A DNA stretch of 64,000 nucleotides from Streptomyces sp. NRRL F-2664. GTDB lineage: Bacteria > Actinomycetota > Actinomycetes > Streptomycetales > Streptomycetaceae. Below, piece by piece: positions 43,997-52,005 of this stretch (position 1 is its first letter; the number at the start of each line of letters is the position of its first letter). A model generated the notes under the pieces. That model searched no databases. It was not told the origin of the DNA and was given only the letters and a program-made list of their open reading frames with translations. Where the stretch lies: contig NZ_JOFX01000013.1 in NCBI RefSeq assembly GCF_000719345.1, positions 104,605 to 168,604 of the forward strand, written 5' to 3'. Position numbers and translations under genes: made by a program.

Positions 43997-44017
43997 ATGA
44001 TCCCATGATTCTATGAT
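43997..44017. promoter_or_regulatory. Three ATGAT repeats at 8-bp spacing overlapping the MFS -10 element
   Basis: ATGAT begins at 43997, 44005 and 44013. The last copy is part of a TATGAT hexamer (44012-44017) that ends six bases before the transporter ATG, so it may be the -10 element of a leaderless transcript. On the other strand TAGAAT (plus positions 44008-44013) could be the -10 of the regulator. ACCA and TGGT at the ends give slight dyad symmetry. A likely operator of the FadR-type regulator. Confidence 0.55.
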
Positions 44018-44023
44018 GGTTCC

Positions 44024-45310
44024 ATGTTCGACGAGAAGACCCGCACGCTCCACCGCCCTGCCGCGGACCGCGCCACCCCGCAGGCGGCGGCGCCGGCCTG
44101 GCTCGGCCCGGTGCTCGTCGTCGGAATCGTGCTGGCCGCCCTCAACCTGCGCCCCGCCATCACCAGCCTCGGCGCGCTCTTCGAGGAGACCCGCGCCGGC
44201 CTCGGCATGAGCGGCGCCGTCGCCGGACTGATCACCTCCGTCCCGGCCCTGTGCTTCGCCGTCTTCGGCGTCACCGCGCCCCGGCTCTCCCGCCGCTTCG
44301 GCCCGGTCGCCGTCGTCTGCGCCGGCATGGCCGCCGTCGCCGCCGGACTGCTGATCCGCCCCTTCGCGCAGGGCGCCGCCGGCTTCCTGGCCGCCAGTGC
44401 CCTGTCCCTGGCCGGCATAGCCCTCACCAACGTCCTGCTCCCGGTGATCGTCAAGCGCTGCTTCCCGGACCGCATCGGCACCATGACCGGCCTCTACTCC
44501 ATGGCCCTGGCCGCCGGCACCTCGCTCGCCGCAGCCGCGACCGTCCCGCTGACCGAGGCCCTCGGCGGCAGCTGGCGCACCGGCCTGCTGGTCTGGGCCT
44601 CCCTCGCCGTGGCCGCCGTACTGCTGTGGCTGCCCATCGCCCGGGCCGCCCGGCGCGCCGACCGTGCCGGGGCCGCCGCCACCGACGGCGCGAACGCCGC
44701 CGAACGCCCCGACACGGGCCCCCGGGTCGTCCGCAGCCGTACCGCGTGGGCCCTCGCCTGCTACTTCGGCCTCCAGGCCACGGGCGCATACATCACCATG
44801 GGCTGGCTCCCGCAGATCTTCCGCGACGCGGGCGTCTCCGCCTCCGCCGCCGGCGTGCTCCTCGCCGTCACCATGGTCATGGGCGTCCCGCTGGCCTTCG
44901 TCATCCCCGGCCTCGCGGGCCGGATGAGGAACCAGGGGCCCATCGCCGTCACCCTGGGTGTCTTCGGGCTCACCGGCTACCTCGGGCTCTACCTCGCCCC
45001 CGCCGCCGGAGCCTGGGCCTGGGCGCTCCTGCTCGGCGTCTCCAACTGCGCGTTCCCCCTCGTCATCAGCATGATCGGGCTGCGCGCCAAGTCCCCGGCC
45101 GGCGTGGTCAAGCTGTCCGCCTTCGCCCAGAGCACCGGCTACCTCATCTCCATCCCCGGCCCGCTCCTCATCGGCACCCTCTACCAGCACAGCGGAGGCT
45201 GGGACCTGCCGCTCGTCCTGATGGCCGGCCTGCTCGTCCCGCAGATCGCCCTCGGCATCCTGGCAGGACGGGACCGCACCATCGAGGACGAATGCGGCGT
45301 GCGAGACTGA
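44024..45310 (+). CDS. MFS transporter, CynX/NimT type
   Basis: 428 aa with 12 predicted membrane helices and a central polar loop (about residues 208-235). Conserved family segment VLAALNLRPAITSLGAL in helix 1 and LGVSNCAFPLVISMIGLRAKSP in the second half match CynX-like permeases (cyanate/2-nitroimidazole transporter family). Substrate unknown. The ATG sits at the predicted transcription start, with no ribosome-binding site. It is followed by a tiny gene often associated with it. Confidence 0.88.
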   Translation: MFDEKTRTLHRPAADRATPQAAAPAWLGPVLVVGIVLAALNLRPAITSLGALFEETRAGLGMSGAVAGLITSVPALCFAVFGVTAPRLSRRFGPVAVVCAGMAAVAAGLLIRPFAQGAAGFLAASALSLAGIALTNVLLPVIVKRCFPDRIGTMTGLYSMALAAGTSLAAAATVPLTEALGGSWRTGLLVWASLAVAAVLLWLPIARAARRADRAGAAATDGANAAERPDTGPRVVRSRTAWALACYFGLQATGAYITMGWLPQIFRDAGVSASAAGVLLAVTMVMGVPLAFVIPGLAGRMRNQGPIAVTLGVFGLTGYLGLYLAPAAGAWAWALLLGVSNCAFPLVISMIGLRAKSPAGVVKLSAFAQSTGYLISIPGPLLIGTLYQHSGGWDLPLVLMAGLLVPQIALGILAGRDRTIEDECGVRD

Positions 45311-45315
45311 ACCGC

Positions 45316-45435
45316 ATGTCGCCCGTACTCGAACCGAACCCGCAGGACGGCCGCAAGAAGCTCGGCCTCGTCCTCGGTGCCATCCTCGGCATCACCGTGA
45401 TCATCTCCGTCATCGCGACGATCGCCTCCCCGTGA
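45316..45435 (+). CDS. 39-aa transporter-associated membrane peptide (SGM_5486 type)
   Basis: MSPVLEPNPQDGRKK followed by one membrane helix (residues 16-36). It starts six bases after the MFS stop. As I recall, near-identical small proteins follow this transporter in many Streptomyces and are named SGM_5486 family transporter-associated protein. Role unknown; a subunit or stabiliser of the permease is possible. Start ATG is the only one. Confidence 0.75.
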   Translation: MSPVLEPNPQDGRKKLGLVLGAILGITVIISVIATIASP

Positions 45436-45453
45436 CCCCGACCGCCGTGCGGA

Positions 45454-45475
45454 TGGGTGGGGTTGTCCCCACCCA
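45454..45475 (+). terminator. Terminator after the MFS operon
   Basis: TGGGTGGGG/CCCCACCCA, nine perfect pairs with a 4-base TTGT loop, 18 bases beyond the stop codon of the 39-aa gene. Confidence 0.75.
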
Positions 45476-45593
45476 CCCCTAGGGGGTCAGGCTCAGGGTG
45501 AAGTGGGGTGCGCCCCGGATGGGGAGCGCCCTCCCGGATCCGTAGATTCGCAGGCAGCGAGCCAGTCCGGTCCACACCCCCACGGAGGCGGCC

Positions 45594-45815
45594 ATGTCGG
45601 CCCCCACGCACACACGGTCCCTCCCGTCCGCCCACCGGGCCGGCACCGCCACCGGTGCGAGCACCCGCTTGCACTGGTGGGCGCTGGCCCTGCCCGCACT
45701 CGCCTTCGGACTCCTCCTGCTGCTCCTCGCCGGCTCGGGCGAGGCCCACGCGGCCACCGGCGAGGTCTCCGCTCTCGTCCAGGTCGCCGAGCAGTTCCTG
45801 CGCGCCGTCGGCTGA
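45594..45815 (+). CDS. Small membrane protein (73 aa) of unknown function
   Basis: An N-terminal polar Thr/Ser/His-rich stretch precedes one strong membrane helix (about residues 30-46) followed by an outward HAATGEVSALVQVAEQFLRAVG amphipathic segment. Codon usage fits a real gene, and GGAGG stands just upstream of the ATG at 45594. No family recognised. Stands between the MFS operon and the phosphatase gene. Confidence 0.6.
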   Translation: MSAPTHTRSLPSAHRAGTATGASTRLHWWALALPALAFGLLLLLLAGSGEAHAATGEVSALVQVAEQFLRAVG

Positions 45816-45896
45816 CCTCCCGAGCGCGCCCCCACCTGGGGTGAGTCCCCTCAACACCCTGCGCCGCACGGCCCGTTTCATGGGAAGCTGGGAGCC

Positions 45897-46418
45897 ATGA
45901 GCGCAGACACAGCCCGCAGGATCGCCCTCCTCCGGCACGCCAAGGCCGACTGGCCCGACGTGGCCGACCACGACCGTCCGCTCGCGGAGCGGGGCCGCCA
46001 GGACGCACCGGCCGCCGGTCTGAAGCTCGCCGAGACCGGCATCGCCTTCGACCTCGCCCTCTGCTCCACCGCCGCCCGCACCCGGGAGACCTGGAAGCTC
46101 GCCGTCCAGGAGATGCCGCACCGGCCGAGGACCCACTACGAGGAGCGGATCTACGACGCGTCCCCGGGTGAGCTCATCGCCCTGCTGAACGAGGTGTCCG
46201 ACGAGGTCCGCGACCTCCTCGTCATCGGCCACAACCCGGGCATGCACGCCCTCGCCGACGCCCTCACCGGGCGCGCGGAGGGCGACACCCTGGCCCGAAT
46301 GACCCGTACGGGGTTCCCGACCGCGGCGCTCGCCGTCGTCTCCTTCACCGGCTCGTGGAAGTCCCTGGAGCACGGGGTGGGCACCCTGGTGGACTACTGG
46401 ACCCCCAAGGGCCACTGA
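45897..46418 (+). CDS. SixA-type histidine phosphatase
   Basis: 173 aa, histidine-phosphatase (phosphoglycerate-mutase-like) fold. The RHG-type catalytic motif is LLRHAKADW near residue 12, with Arg in STAARTRETW and a second catalytic His in VIGHNPGMHALA. Sequence and length fit the SixA group, which dephosphorylates phosphohistidine or small substrates. ATG start; it lies alone and ends at a terminator shared with serB. Confidence 0.9.
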   Translation: MSADTARRIALLRHAKADWPDVADHDRPLAERGRQDAPAAGLKLAETGIAFDLALCSTAARTRETWKLAVQEMPHRPRTHYEERIYDASPGELIALLNEVSDEVRDLLVIGHNPGMHALADALTGRAEGDTLARMTRTGFPTAALAVVSFTGSWKSLEHGVGTLVDYWTPKGH

Positions 46419-46436
46419 CCGGCGCCGCACGCACAA

Positions 46437-46469
46437 GGGCCCCGGCGACCGGACCGGCCGCCGGGGCCC
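46437..46469. terminator. Bidirectional terminator between the phosphatase gene and serB
   Basis: Perfect 10-bp stem GGGCCCCGGC/GCCGGGGCCC (46437-46446 with 46460-46469) and a 13-base loop. Confidence 0.8.
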
Positions 46470-46511
46470 ACGCCTGCCCGGGCTCGGGGTGCTGGACGCG
46501 CCCGGACGGGA

Positions 46512-47711
46512 TCAGGCCAGATCGGCGGCCTCGACCTCCTCGCGGGTGATCCCCAGCAGGTAGAGGACCGCGTCCAGGAAGGGCACGTTCACCGCCGTGT
46601 GGGCCGCCTCGCGGACCACCGGCTTGGCGTTGAAGGCCACACCCAGCCCGGCCGCGTTCAGCATGTCGAGGTCGTTGGCGCCGTCGCCGATGGCCACCGT
46701 CTGGGCCAGCGGCACCCCCGCCTCGGAGGCGAAGCGGCGCAGCAGCCGGGCCTTGCCCGCCCGGTCCACGATCTCCCCGGTGACCCGGCCCGTCAGCTTC
46801 CCGTCGACGATCTCCAGGGTGTTGGCGGAGGCGAAGTCCAGCCCCAGCCGTTCCCGCAGGTCGTCCGTCACCTGGGTGAAGCCGCCGGACACCACGCCCA
46901 CCTGGTAGCCGAGCCGCTTCAGCGTACGGATCAGCGTCCGCGCGCCCGGGGTCAGCTGCACCTCGGCACGGACCTTGTCCACGACGGACGCGTCCAGCCC
47001 CGCCAGCAGCGCCACCCGGGCGTGCAGCGACTGCTCGAAGTCCAGCTCGCCGCGCATCGCGCGCTCGGTGACCTCGGCGACCTCGGCCTCGCACCCGGCG
47101 TGGGCGGCGAACAGCTCGATCACCTCGTCCTGGATCAGGGTCGAGTCCACGTCCATGACGACCAGGCGCTGCGCCCGGCGGTGCAGGCCGGCCGAGACCA
47201 CGGCGATGTCCACACCGATGTGCGCGGCGGCCGTGGCCAGTGCGGTGCGCAGCGGCTCGGTCTCCACGCCCGAGACGGCGAACTCCACCGCGGTCACCGG
47301 GTACTTCGCGAGCCGGAAGATACGGTCGATGTTGCCGCCCGCCCCGGTGATCTTGGCGGCGATGGCGGCCGTGGACTCGGCGGTGAGCGGATGGCCGAGC
47401 ACCGTGACGTGGGACCGGCCGCTGCCGCGCGGCCGGTTGTCACCGGTGCCGGAGAGGATCTCGGCCTGCAGCTTGAGCGACTCGGCCCAGCTGTGCACGG
47501 TGGCCCGCAGGTCGCCCTCGGTACCGCCGACGGGCTTGGTGACGAGGGCGCACAGGACGATGCGGCCACGGGTGACGACCTGCTCGATGTCGACGACGTC
47601 GACCGAGTAGGCGGCGAGGGTGTCGAACAGCCCGGCGGTGATCCCGGGACGGTCCTTGCCGAAGATCTTGACGAGGAGGGTGGGGACGTCGGAGGTCTGC
47701 GATGCGCTCAT
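46512..47711 (-). CDS. serB: Phosphoserine phosphatase with N-terminal ACT domains
   Basis: 399 aa. Last step of serine synthesis. The first half holds two ACT-like regions: TLLVKIFGKDRPGITAGLFDTLA and VTVLGHPLTAESTAAIAAKI. The HAD-type catalytic half carries the nucleophile motif VVMDVDSTLIQDEV, SGGFTQVTDDL as motif II, and AIGDGANDLDML as the acidic motif. Actinobacterial SerB proteins have this layout. ATG at 47711. Confidence 0.94.
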   Translation of the reverse strand: MSASQTSDVPTLLVKIFGKDRPGITAGLFDTLAAYSVDVVDIEQVVTRGRIVLCALVTKPVGGTEGDLRATVHSWAESLKLQAEILSGTGDNRPRGSGRSHVTVLGHPLTAESTAAIAAKITGAGGNIDRIFRLAKYPVTAVEFAVSGVETEPLRTALATAAAHIGVDIAVVSAGLHRRAQRLVVMDVDSTLIQDEVIELFAAHAGCEAEVAEVTERAMRGELDFEQSLHARVALLAGLDASVVDKVRAEVQLTPGARTLIRTLKRLGYQVGVVSGGFTQVTDDLRERLGLDFASANTLEIVDGKLTGRVTGEIVDRAGKARLLRRFASEAGVPLAQTVAIGDGANDLDMLNAAGLGVAFNAKPVVREAAHTAVNVPFLDAVLYLLGITREEVEAADLA

Positions 47712-48357
47712 GGTCCCCTCACCGTATCTTCCCTGCCCGCCCGACGAGACCCCCGTCCCACTTCCTGAACGTCCCGCGCGTGCCGCCGCCCCGCCGTCAC
47801 CGGGCGGGTCCGGCGGGGTCCGGCGGTTCGGTGGCTTTCGGCGGCGGCCCCGAGGCGCCGGCGGCCCCGAGGCGCCGGCGGCCCCGAGGCGGCGGCGGCC
47901 CTTCGGTGGCGGCGGCCCTTCGGCGGCGGCGCCGGGCTGCAGGGCCGCCGCTGCGGCGGATGGCCCGGAGCAGCCCACCCGGTCCCTGCCCGGGTCCCCG
48001 ACCCGGTGGGGGAGGGGTGCACCGGCCGTCGCGCCCCCAGCGCGTGCACGAGCACCCCGCCCGGCGCAGCCCAAGGGCATGGCGGGCAGGGCGGTTTCGA
48101 CCCCCGCCAGGGCAACTCCGAGAACCGGGACGCCACCCGAGGGGGCAGTGGTTCCACACATCGCGAGGACCATGCGGCGTCTTCGAGCGGCAGGCGCCGA
48201 AACCCGGGGCGAGAAGTCCCGTATCGCACTCTCCGGGCGGCTTTCGACCCCGTCGACGGGCGGACACGGACGCCCGGACCGGGCCCGGATTCCACATACG
48301 GCTGCAGGCCTGAAATAGTTCCCCCGGATGTTCGCCATCCCTAGACTCCCTGACGTC
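47712..48357. other. Long divergent spacer upstream of serB and the FHA-ABC gene
   Basis: About 650 bases with no convincing gene. The open frames here are all very Arg/Pro/Gly/Ala-rich and lack family features, as expected for repeated GC-rich DNA. It contains the 17-bp tandem repeats at 47846-47924, and near its right end TAGACT (48342-48347) as a possible -10 for the FHA-ABC gene, followed by a TGACGTCA palindrome at 48351-48358. Confidence 0.5.
47846..47924. repeat. 17-bp tandem repeats
   Basis: Three consecutive copies of a GGCCCCGAGGCG-containing 17-bp unit begin at 47846, 47863 and 47880 (the third varies at its end). They are followed directly by two copies of GGCGGCGGCCCTTCGGY at 47891 and 47908, also 17 bp apart. 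The array lies in the serB/FHA-ABC spacer. Such GC-rich tandem units can vary in copy number. Confidence 0.75.
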
Positions 48358-48381
48358 ATGGGGGATTCTCGGGGGACTTAA
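48358..48381 (+). CDS. Possible 7-codon upstream ORF (MGDSRGT)
   Basis: ATG GGG GAT TCT CGG GGG ACT TAA lies 10 bases after a TAGACT -10-like element and ends 11 bases before the GTG of the FHA-ABC gene. Translation is not demonstrated; the short distance would make it overlap the ribosome-binding region of that gene. Only position supports it. Confidence 0.2.
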   Translation: MGDSRGT

Positions 48382-48392
48382 GTGGGGCTGGA

Positions 48393-50903
48393 GTGCCGGA
48401 ACTCGTACTGGAATTGAATGGCAGGACCTGGACGCTCGATCCGTCCAGGTCGTACTCGCTGGGGCGCGACCCCCAGGGAGACGTGGTGATCGACGATGCA
48501 CGGGTGTCGTGGCGGCACGCCACCATCGCCTGGAACGGCCAGGGTTGGGGGCTCGAGGACCACGGCAGCACCAACGGCACCTACGTGCAGGGGACCCGGG
48601 TCCAGCAGACCGCGCTGGTGCCCGGCACGCCGGTCCACCTGGGCAACGCCACCGACGGACCGCGGCTGAACCTGAGCGCCGCCGCCGCGCCGCAGCCCGC
48701 CGTGGCGCAGCAGAGCCAGGCTCAGGCGTACGCCCAGCCGCAGGCCGCGGCCTACCAGACCCCGCAGCAGCCCCAGCAGGCCTGGAACCAGCAGCAGCAC
48801 CAGCAGCCGCAGGCGCACGTCCCCCAGCAGCAGGGCGGCGCCGGCGCGCCGCGCCAACCGCAGGCCGCAGCGCCGGGGTACGGCGGCGACCGCAGCCCGA
48901 CGACGTTCCACCAGCTGTCGCTGGGCCACGTCATGCGAATCGGCCGTGCGCTGGAGAACGAGCTGGTGGTCTCCGACCTCCAGGTCTCGCGCCACCACGC
49001 CGAATTCCGCTCGATGCCCGGCGGCCGCTTCGAGATCCGCGACCTCGGCAGCCACAACGGCACCTACGTCAACGGCCAGCCGCTGGCGAAGTCGGGCACC
49101 CAGCTCCTCGGCCCGAACGACATCGTCGGTGTCGGCCACTCGACGTTCCGGATCGTCGGGGACCGTCTGGAGGAGTTCGTCGACACCGGCGAGGTCTCCT
49201 TCTCGGCCCGCCACCTCACCGTCACGGTCGACGGCGGCAAGCAGATCCTCAAGGACGTCACCTTCGGCGTCCCGGAGAAGTCGCTGATCGGCGTCATCGG
49301 CCCGTCCGGCTCCGGCAAGTCGACGCTGCTCAAGGCGCTGACCGGCTACCGGCCCGCCGACCAGGGCGACGTCCTCTACGACAACCGCAACCTGTACAAG
49401 CAGTTCGCCGAGCTGCGCCAGCGCATCGGCCTGGTCCCGCAGGACGACATCCTGCACAAGGAACTCCGGGTCAGCACCGCGCTCAAGTACGCGGCCAAGC
49501 TTCGCTTCCCCGGCGACACCGCCGAGTCCGAGCGCGCCGCCCGGATCGACGAGGTGCTGCGCGAGCTCAAGCTCGACATCCACAAGGACAAGAAGATCAC
49601 CGCGCTCTCCGGTGGTCAGCGCAAGCGCGTGTCCGTGGCCCTGGAGCTGCTCACCAAGCCCTCGCTGATCTTCCTGGACGAGCCGACCTCCGGCCTCGAC
49701 CCGGGCATGGACCGCGACGTCATGCAGCTGCTGCGCGGCCTCGCCGACGACGGCCGCACGGTCCTCGTCGTCACGCACTCCGTCGCCGAGCTGTCGCTCT
49801 GCGACAAGCTGCTGGTCATGGCCCCCGGCGGGTCGGTCGCCTACTTCGGTCCGCCGGACGAGGCGCTGAACTTCTTCGGCTACGGCACCTGGGCGGACGT
49901 CTTCTCGGCCTTCGAGAACTACCGCGACTACGACTGGGCCGGCCGCTGGAAGGGCTCCCAGCACTACCAGCTCTACGCCGCCGAGCTCGACGCGGTCGCC
50001 CCCCAGCCGGTCGTCATGCCGTCGGCCCAGCAGATGCGCCCCACCAAGCCGCAGGGCTGGGGCTCGCAGCTGTGGACGCTGATCCGCCGCTACGTCTCGG
50101 TGATCGCGTCCGACAAGGGCTTCATGGGTCTGATGCTGATCCTGCCGGCCGTGCTGGGCGTGGTCTCCACGGTCATCCCGGCGACCTTCGGCCTGGCGCC
50201 GCCGACCCCGCCGTCGCGGTTCAACGGCGACGCGGGCACGATCATGCTGATCCTCGCGGTCGGCATGTGCTTCTCCGGCGCCGCCAACTCGGTCCGCGAA
50301 CTGATCAAGGAACGCGTCATCTACGAACGTGAGCGCGCGACCGGCCTGTCCCGGTCGGCGTACCTCATGTCGAAGGTGATCGTCCTCGGCGTCATCACGG
50401 CCATCCAGGGCGTGATCATCTGCGCGATCGGCTTCGCCCCGCGCGACCTGCCCGCCGAGGGCCTGCTGATGCCGCCGGCCGTCGAGCTGTGCGTGTCCGT
50501 CATCGCGCTCGGCTTCACGTCGATGATGTTCGGCCTGGTGATCTCCTCGCTGGTGAAGACCGCCGAGAAGACCATGCCGCTGCTCGTCATGTTCGCCATC
50601 GTCCAGGTCGTCTTCACCGGCATCCTCTTCCAGGTCTACGACTCCCCGGGCCTGGAGCAGTTCGCCTGGCTGATGCCGTCCCGCTGGGCCGTCGCCGCCG
50701 CCGGCACCACCCTGAACCTCGGAGTGCTCATGCCGCCGTGGGACCAGGACAACCCGACCAACACCGACCCCCTCTGGGACGCCACGGTCGGCCAGTGGAG
50801 CCTGAACATCATCATCCTGCTGGCGCTCGGCATCGCGTGCGGCTTCCTCGTACAGCGCCTGCTGCGCCGCCACGAGCCCGAGGTCATGCGCGCGGGCAAG
50901 TAG
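48393..50903 (+). CDS. ABCG-type transporter fused to two FHA domains
   Basis: 836 aa. First FHA domain at about residues 18-85 (SLGRDPQGDVVIDDARVSWRH, HGSTNGTYVQG), then a Gln/Pro/Ala-rich linker (about 92-165), then a second FHA domain (about 175-260; IGRALENELVVSDLQVSRHHAEF, GSHNGTYVNG). The ABC ATPase follows (Walker A GPSGSGKST, LSGGQRKRVSVALELL, FLDEPTSGLD), and a C-terminal six-helix permease starts near residue 570. This is the layout of mycobacterial Rv1747, which responds to Thr phosphorylation. A lipid or cell-wall precursor substrate is only suspected. Confidence 0.93.
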   Translation: MPELVLELNGRTWTLDPSRSYSLGRDPQGDVVIDDARVSWRHATIAWNGQGWGLEDHGSTNGTYVQGTRVQQTALVPGTPVHLGNATDGPRLNLSAAAAPQPAVAQQSQAQAYAQPQAAAYQTPQQPQQAWNQQQHQQPQAHVPQQQGGAGAPRQPQAAAPGYGGDRSPTTFHQLSLGHVMRIGRALENELVVSDLQVSRHHAEFRSMPGGRFEIRDLGSHNGTYVNGQPLAKSGTQLLGPNDIVGVGHSTFRIVGDRLEEFVDTGEVSFSARHLTVTVDGGKQILKDVTFGVPEKSLIGVIGPSGSGKSTLLKALTGYRPADQGDVLYDNRNLYKQFAELRQRIGLVPQDDILHKELRVSTALKYAAKLRFPGDTAESERAARIDEVLRELKLDIHKDKKITALSGGQRKRVSVALELLTKPSLIFLDEPTSGLDPGMDRDVMQLLRGLADDGRTVLVVTHSVAELSLCDKLLVMAPGGSVAYFGPPDEALNFFGYGTWADVFSAFENYRDYDWAGRWKGSQHYQLYAAELDAVAPQPVVMPSAQQMRPTKPQGWGSQLWTLIRRYVSVIASDKGFMGLMLILPAVLGVVSTVIPATFGLAPPTPPSRFNGDAGTIMLILAVGMCFSGAANSVRELIKERVIYERERATGLSRSAYLMSKVIVLGVITAIQGVIICAIGFAPRDLPAEGLLMPPAVELCVSVIALGFTSMMFGLVISSLVKTAEKTMPLLVMFAIVQVVFTGILFQVYDSPGLEQFAWLMPSRWAVAAAGTTLNLGVLMPPWDQDNPTNTDPLWDATVGQWSLNIIILLALGIACGFLVQRLLRRHEPEVMRAGK

Positions 50904-50927
50904 TCACCGGCGCGCAGCGCACGGAAC

Positions 50928-50970
50928 CGCCGAAGGGCGGCACCCGGAATCCGGGTGCCGCCCTTCGGCG
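50928..50970. terminator. Strong bidirectional terminator
   Basis: A perfect 20-bp stem with a 3-base AAT loop (50928-50947 with 50951-50970) between the convergent FHA-ABC and transglycosylase genes. One of the longest stems in the window. Confidence 0.92.
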
Positions 50971-50995
50971 TGTGCAGGGGGAGGACCGCCCAGGC

Positions 50996-51709
50996 CTAGT
51001 AGGCGCTGTTGACGTTGTCCATGGAGCCGTACCGGTCGGCCGCGTAGTTGCAGGCGGCGACGATGTTGGCGACCGGGTCGTACTGGTCGAACTTGGTGCC
51101 CTTGACGTGGTACGCCTTGAAGGTCGGGTAGATGACCTGGAGCAGACCCTTGCTGGGGATGCCGTTCTGGGCGTTGATGTCCCAGTTGTTGATCGCCATC
51201 GGGTTGCCGCTGGACTCGCGCATGATGTTGCGGTGAATGCCGGCGTAGCTGCCCGGAATGCCCTCGCGCTTCATGATGAAGAGGGCTTCCTTGATCCAGC
51301 CGTCCAGGTTGTTGGCGAACACCGGGGTGCGGGCGGCGGAGCGGCTCGCGGCGGCCTTCTGCTCGCGGGCCTTCTTCGCGGCGGCGGCGGCCTTGGCCTT
51401 GGCGTCGGCGTCCGCCTTGGCCTTGGCGGCGGCCTTGGCGGCAGCGGCCTTGGCGGCGGCGGCCTTGGCGTTGGCGCTGGCGATGACCTGCTGGGTGGAG
51501 AGGTGCCCGTACAGCGCCTTCGTCTGCGTGCCGTTCACGGCCTGGGCCCAGGCGACGGGGGCGGCGGAGATGGTGGTCTCGGCCTCGGCGGCGTCGGCGG
51601 GGACGAGGGAGAAGGCGACGGCGGCGGCGCTCAGCGTGGCGACACCGGCGAGGGACAGCTTGTGTGCCTTCGTCAGACGACTGTGACCGGGAGTGCGGGA
51701 AGCAGACAT
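50996..51709 (-). CDS. Secreted lytic transglycosylase-like (SLT) protein
   Basis: 237 aa. Signal peptide at about residues 1-41 (SLAGVATLSAAAVAFSLVPADA), a long Ala/Lys-rich probable coiled region (about 75-125), then an SLT domain: catalytic Glu in IHRNIMRESSGNPMAINNWD, with GIPSKGLLQVIYPTFKAYHV and NIVAACNYAADRYGSMDNVNSAY. Such proteins cleave peptidoglycan during growth or germination. It has its own promoter and a structured leader. Confidence 0.9.
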   Translation of the reverse strand: MSASRTPGHSRLTKAHKLSLAGVATLSAAAVAFSLVPADAAEAETTISAAPVAWAQAVNGTQTKALYGHLSTQQVIASANAKAAAAKAAAAKAAAKAKADADAKAKAAAAAKKAREQKAAASRSAARTPVFANNLDGWIKEALFIMKREGIPGSYAGIHRNIMRESSGNPMAINNWDINAQNGIPSKGLLQVIYPTFKAYHVKGTKFDQYDPVANIVAACNYAADRYGSMDNVNSAY

Positions 51710-51793
51710 GGCGGGGCAACCTCTTCGAATAGCGGGGGCCGCAGGAAGGCGCCTGACGGATCCGGGATCCGCGGCGCCTGGCGACGGGAGCAA

Positions 51794-51822
51794 TTCTTAG
51801 CGGCGGCAAAATCCTGTGGCAA
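51794..51822 (-). promoter_or_regulatory. Promoter of the transglycosylase gene
   Basis: On the minus strand TTGCCA, 17 bases, TAAGAA: a good housekeeping-type -35/-10 pair. It gives a leader of about 80 bases that includes a CGGATCC/GGATCCG palindrome flanked by two CAGGCGCC copies (51747-51779), so the 5' end is likely folded. Confidence 0.6.
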
Positions 51823-51861
51823 AGGTGTGACGTACGATCCCGCTTAGTGGATCAGGGGAGG

Positions 51862-51891
51862 GCGCCGGGACCCGATTCCGGTCCCCGGCGC
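51862..51891 (-). terminator. Stem-loop downstream of the QueA-like gene
   Basis: GCGCCGGGAC pairs with GTCCCGGCGC apart from one bulged base, with a 9-base loop. It lies 115 bases past the QueA-like stop and before the transglycosylase promoter. The rest of the 296-base spacer shows nothing else recognisable. Confidence 0.6.
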
Positions 51892-52005
51892 TGCATCCGC
51901 CCGCCCCGGTGGTACCTGCAACCTTCCACTAGGGAGCTTCGTAAGTGATGTGGGTCCTATGCCGGGGCTCACATCGCCCTTACCTCGTTCTCACCATGCG
52001 TTGCT

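Noticed and set aside
47712..48357. Several open frames in the serB/FHA-ABC spacer
   Set aside because: They arise from the tandem repeats, have no start with a ribosome-binding site and give Arg/Gly/Pro-rich translations.
51710..51960. Possible c-di-AMP (ydaO) riboswitch upstream of the transglycosylase
   Set aside because: The conserved GGGGACCCA and GGGGTGAA-type elements are not present; only ordinary hairpins are seen.
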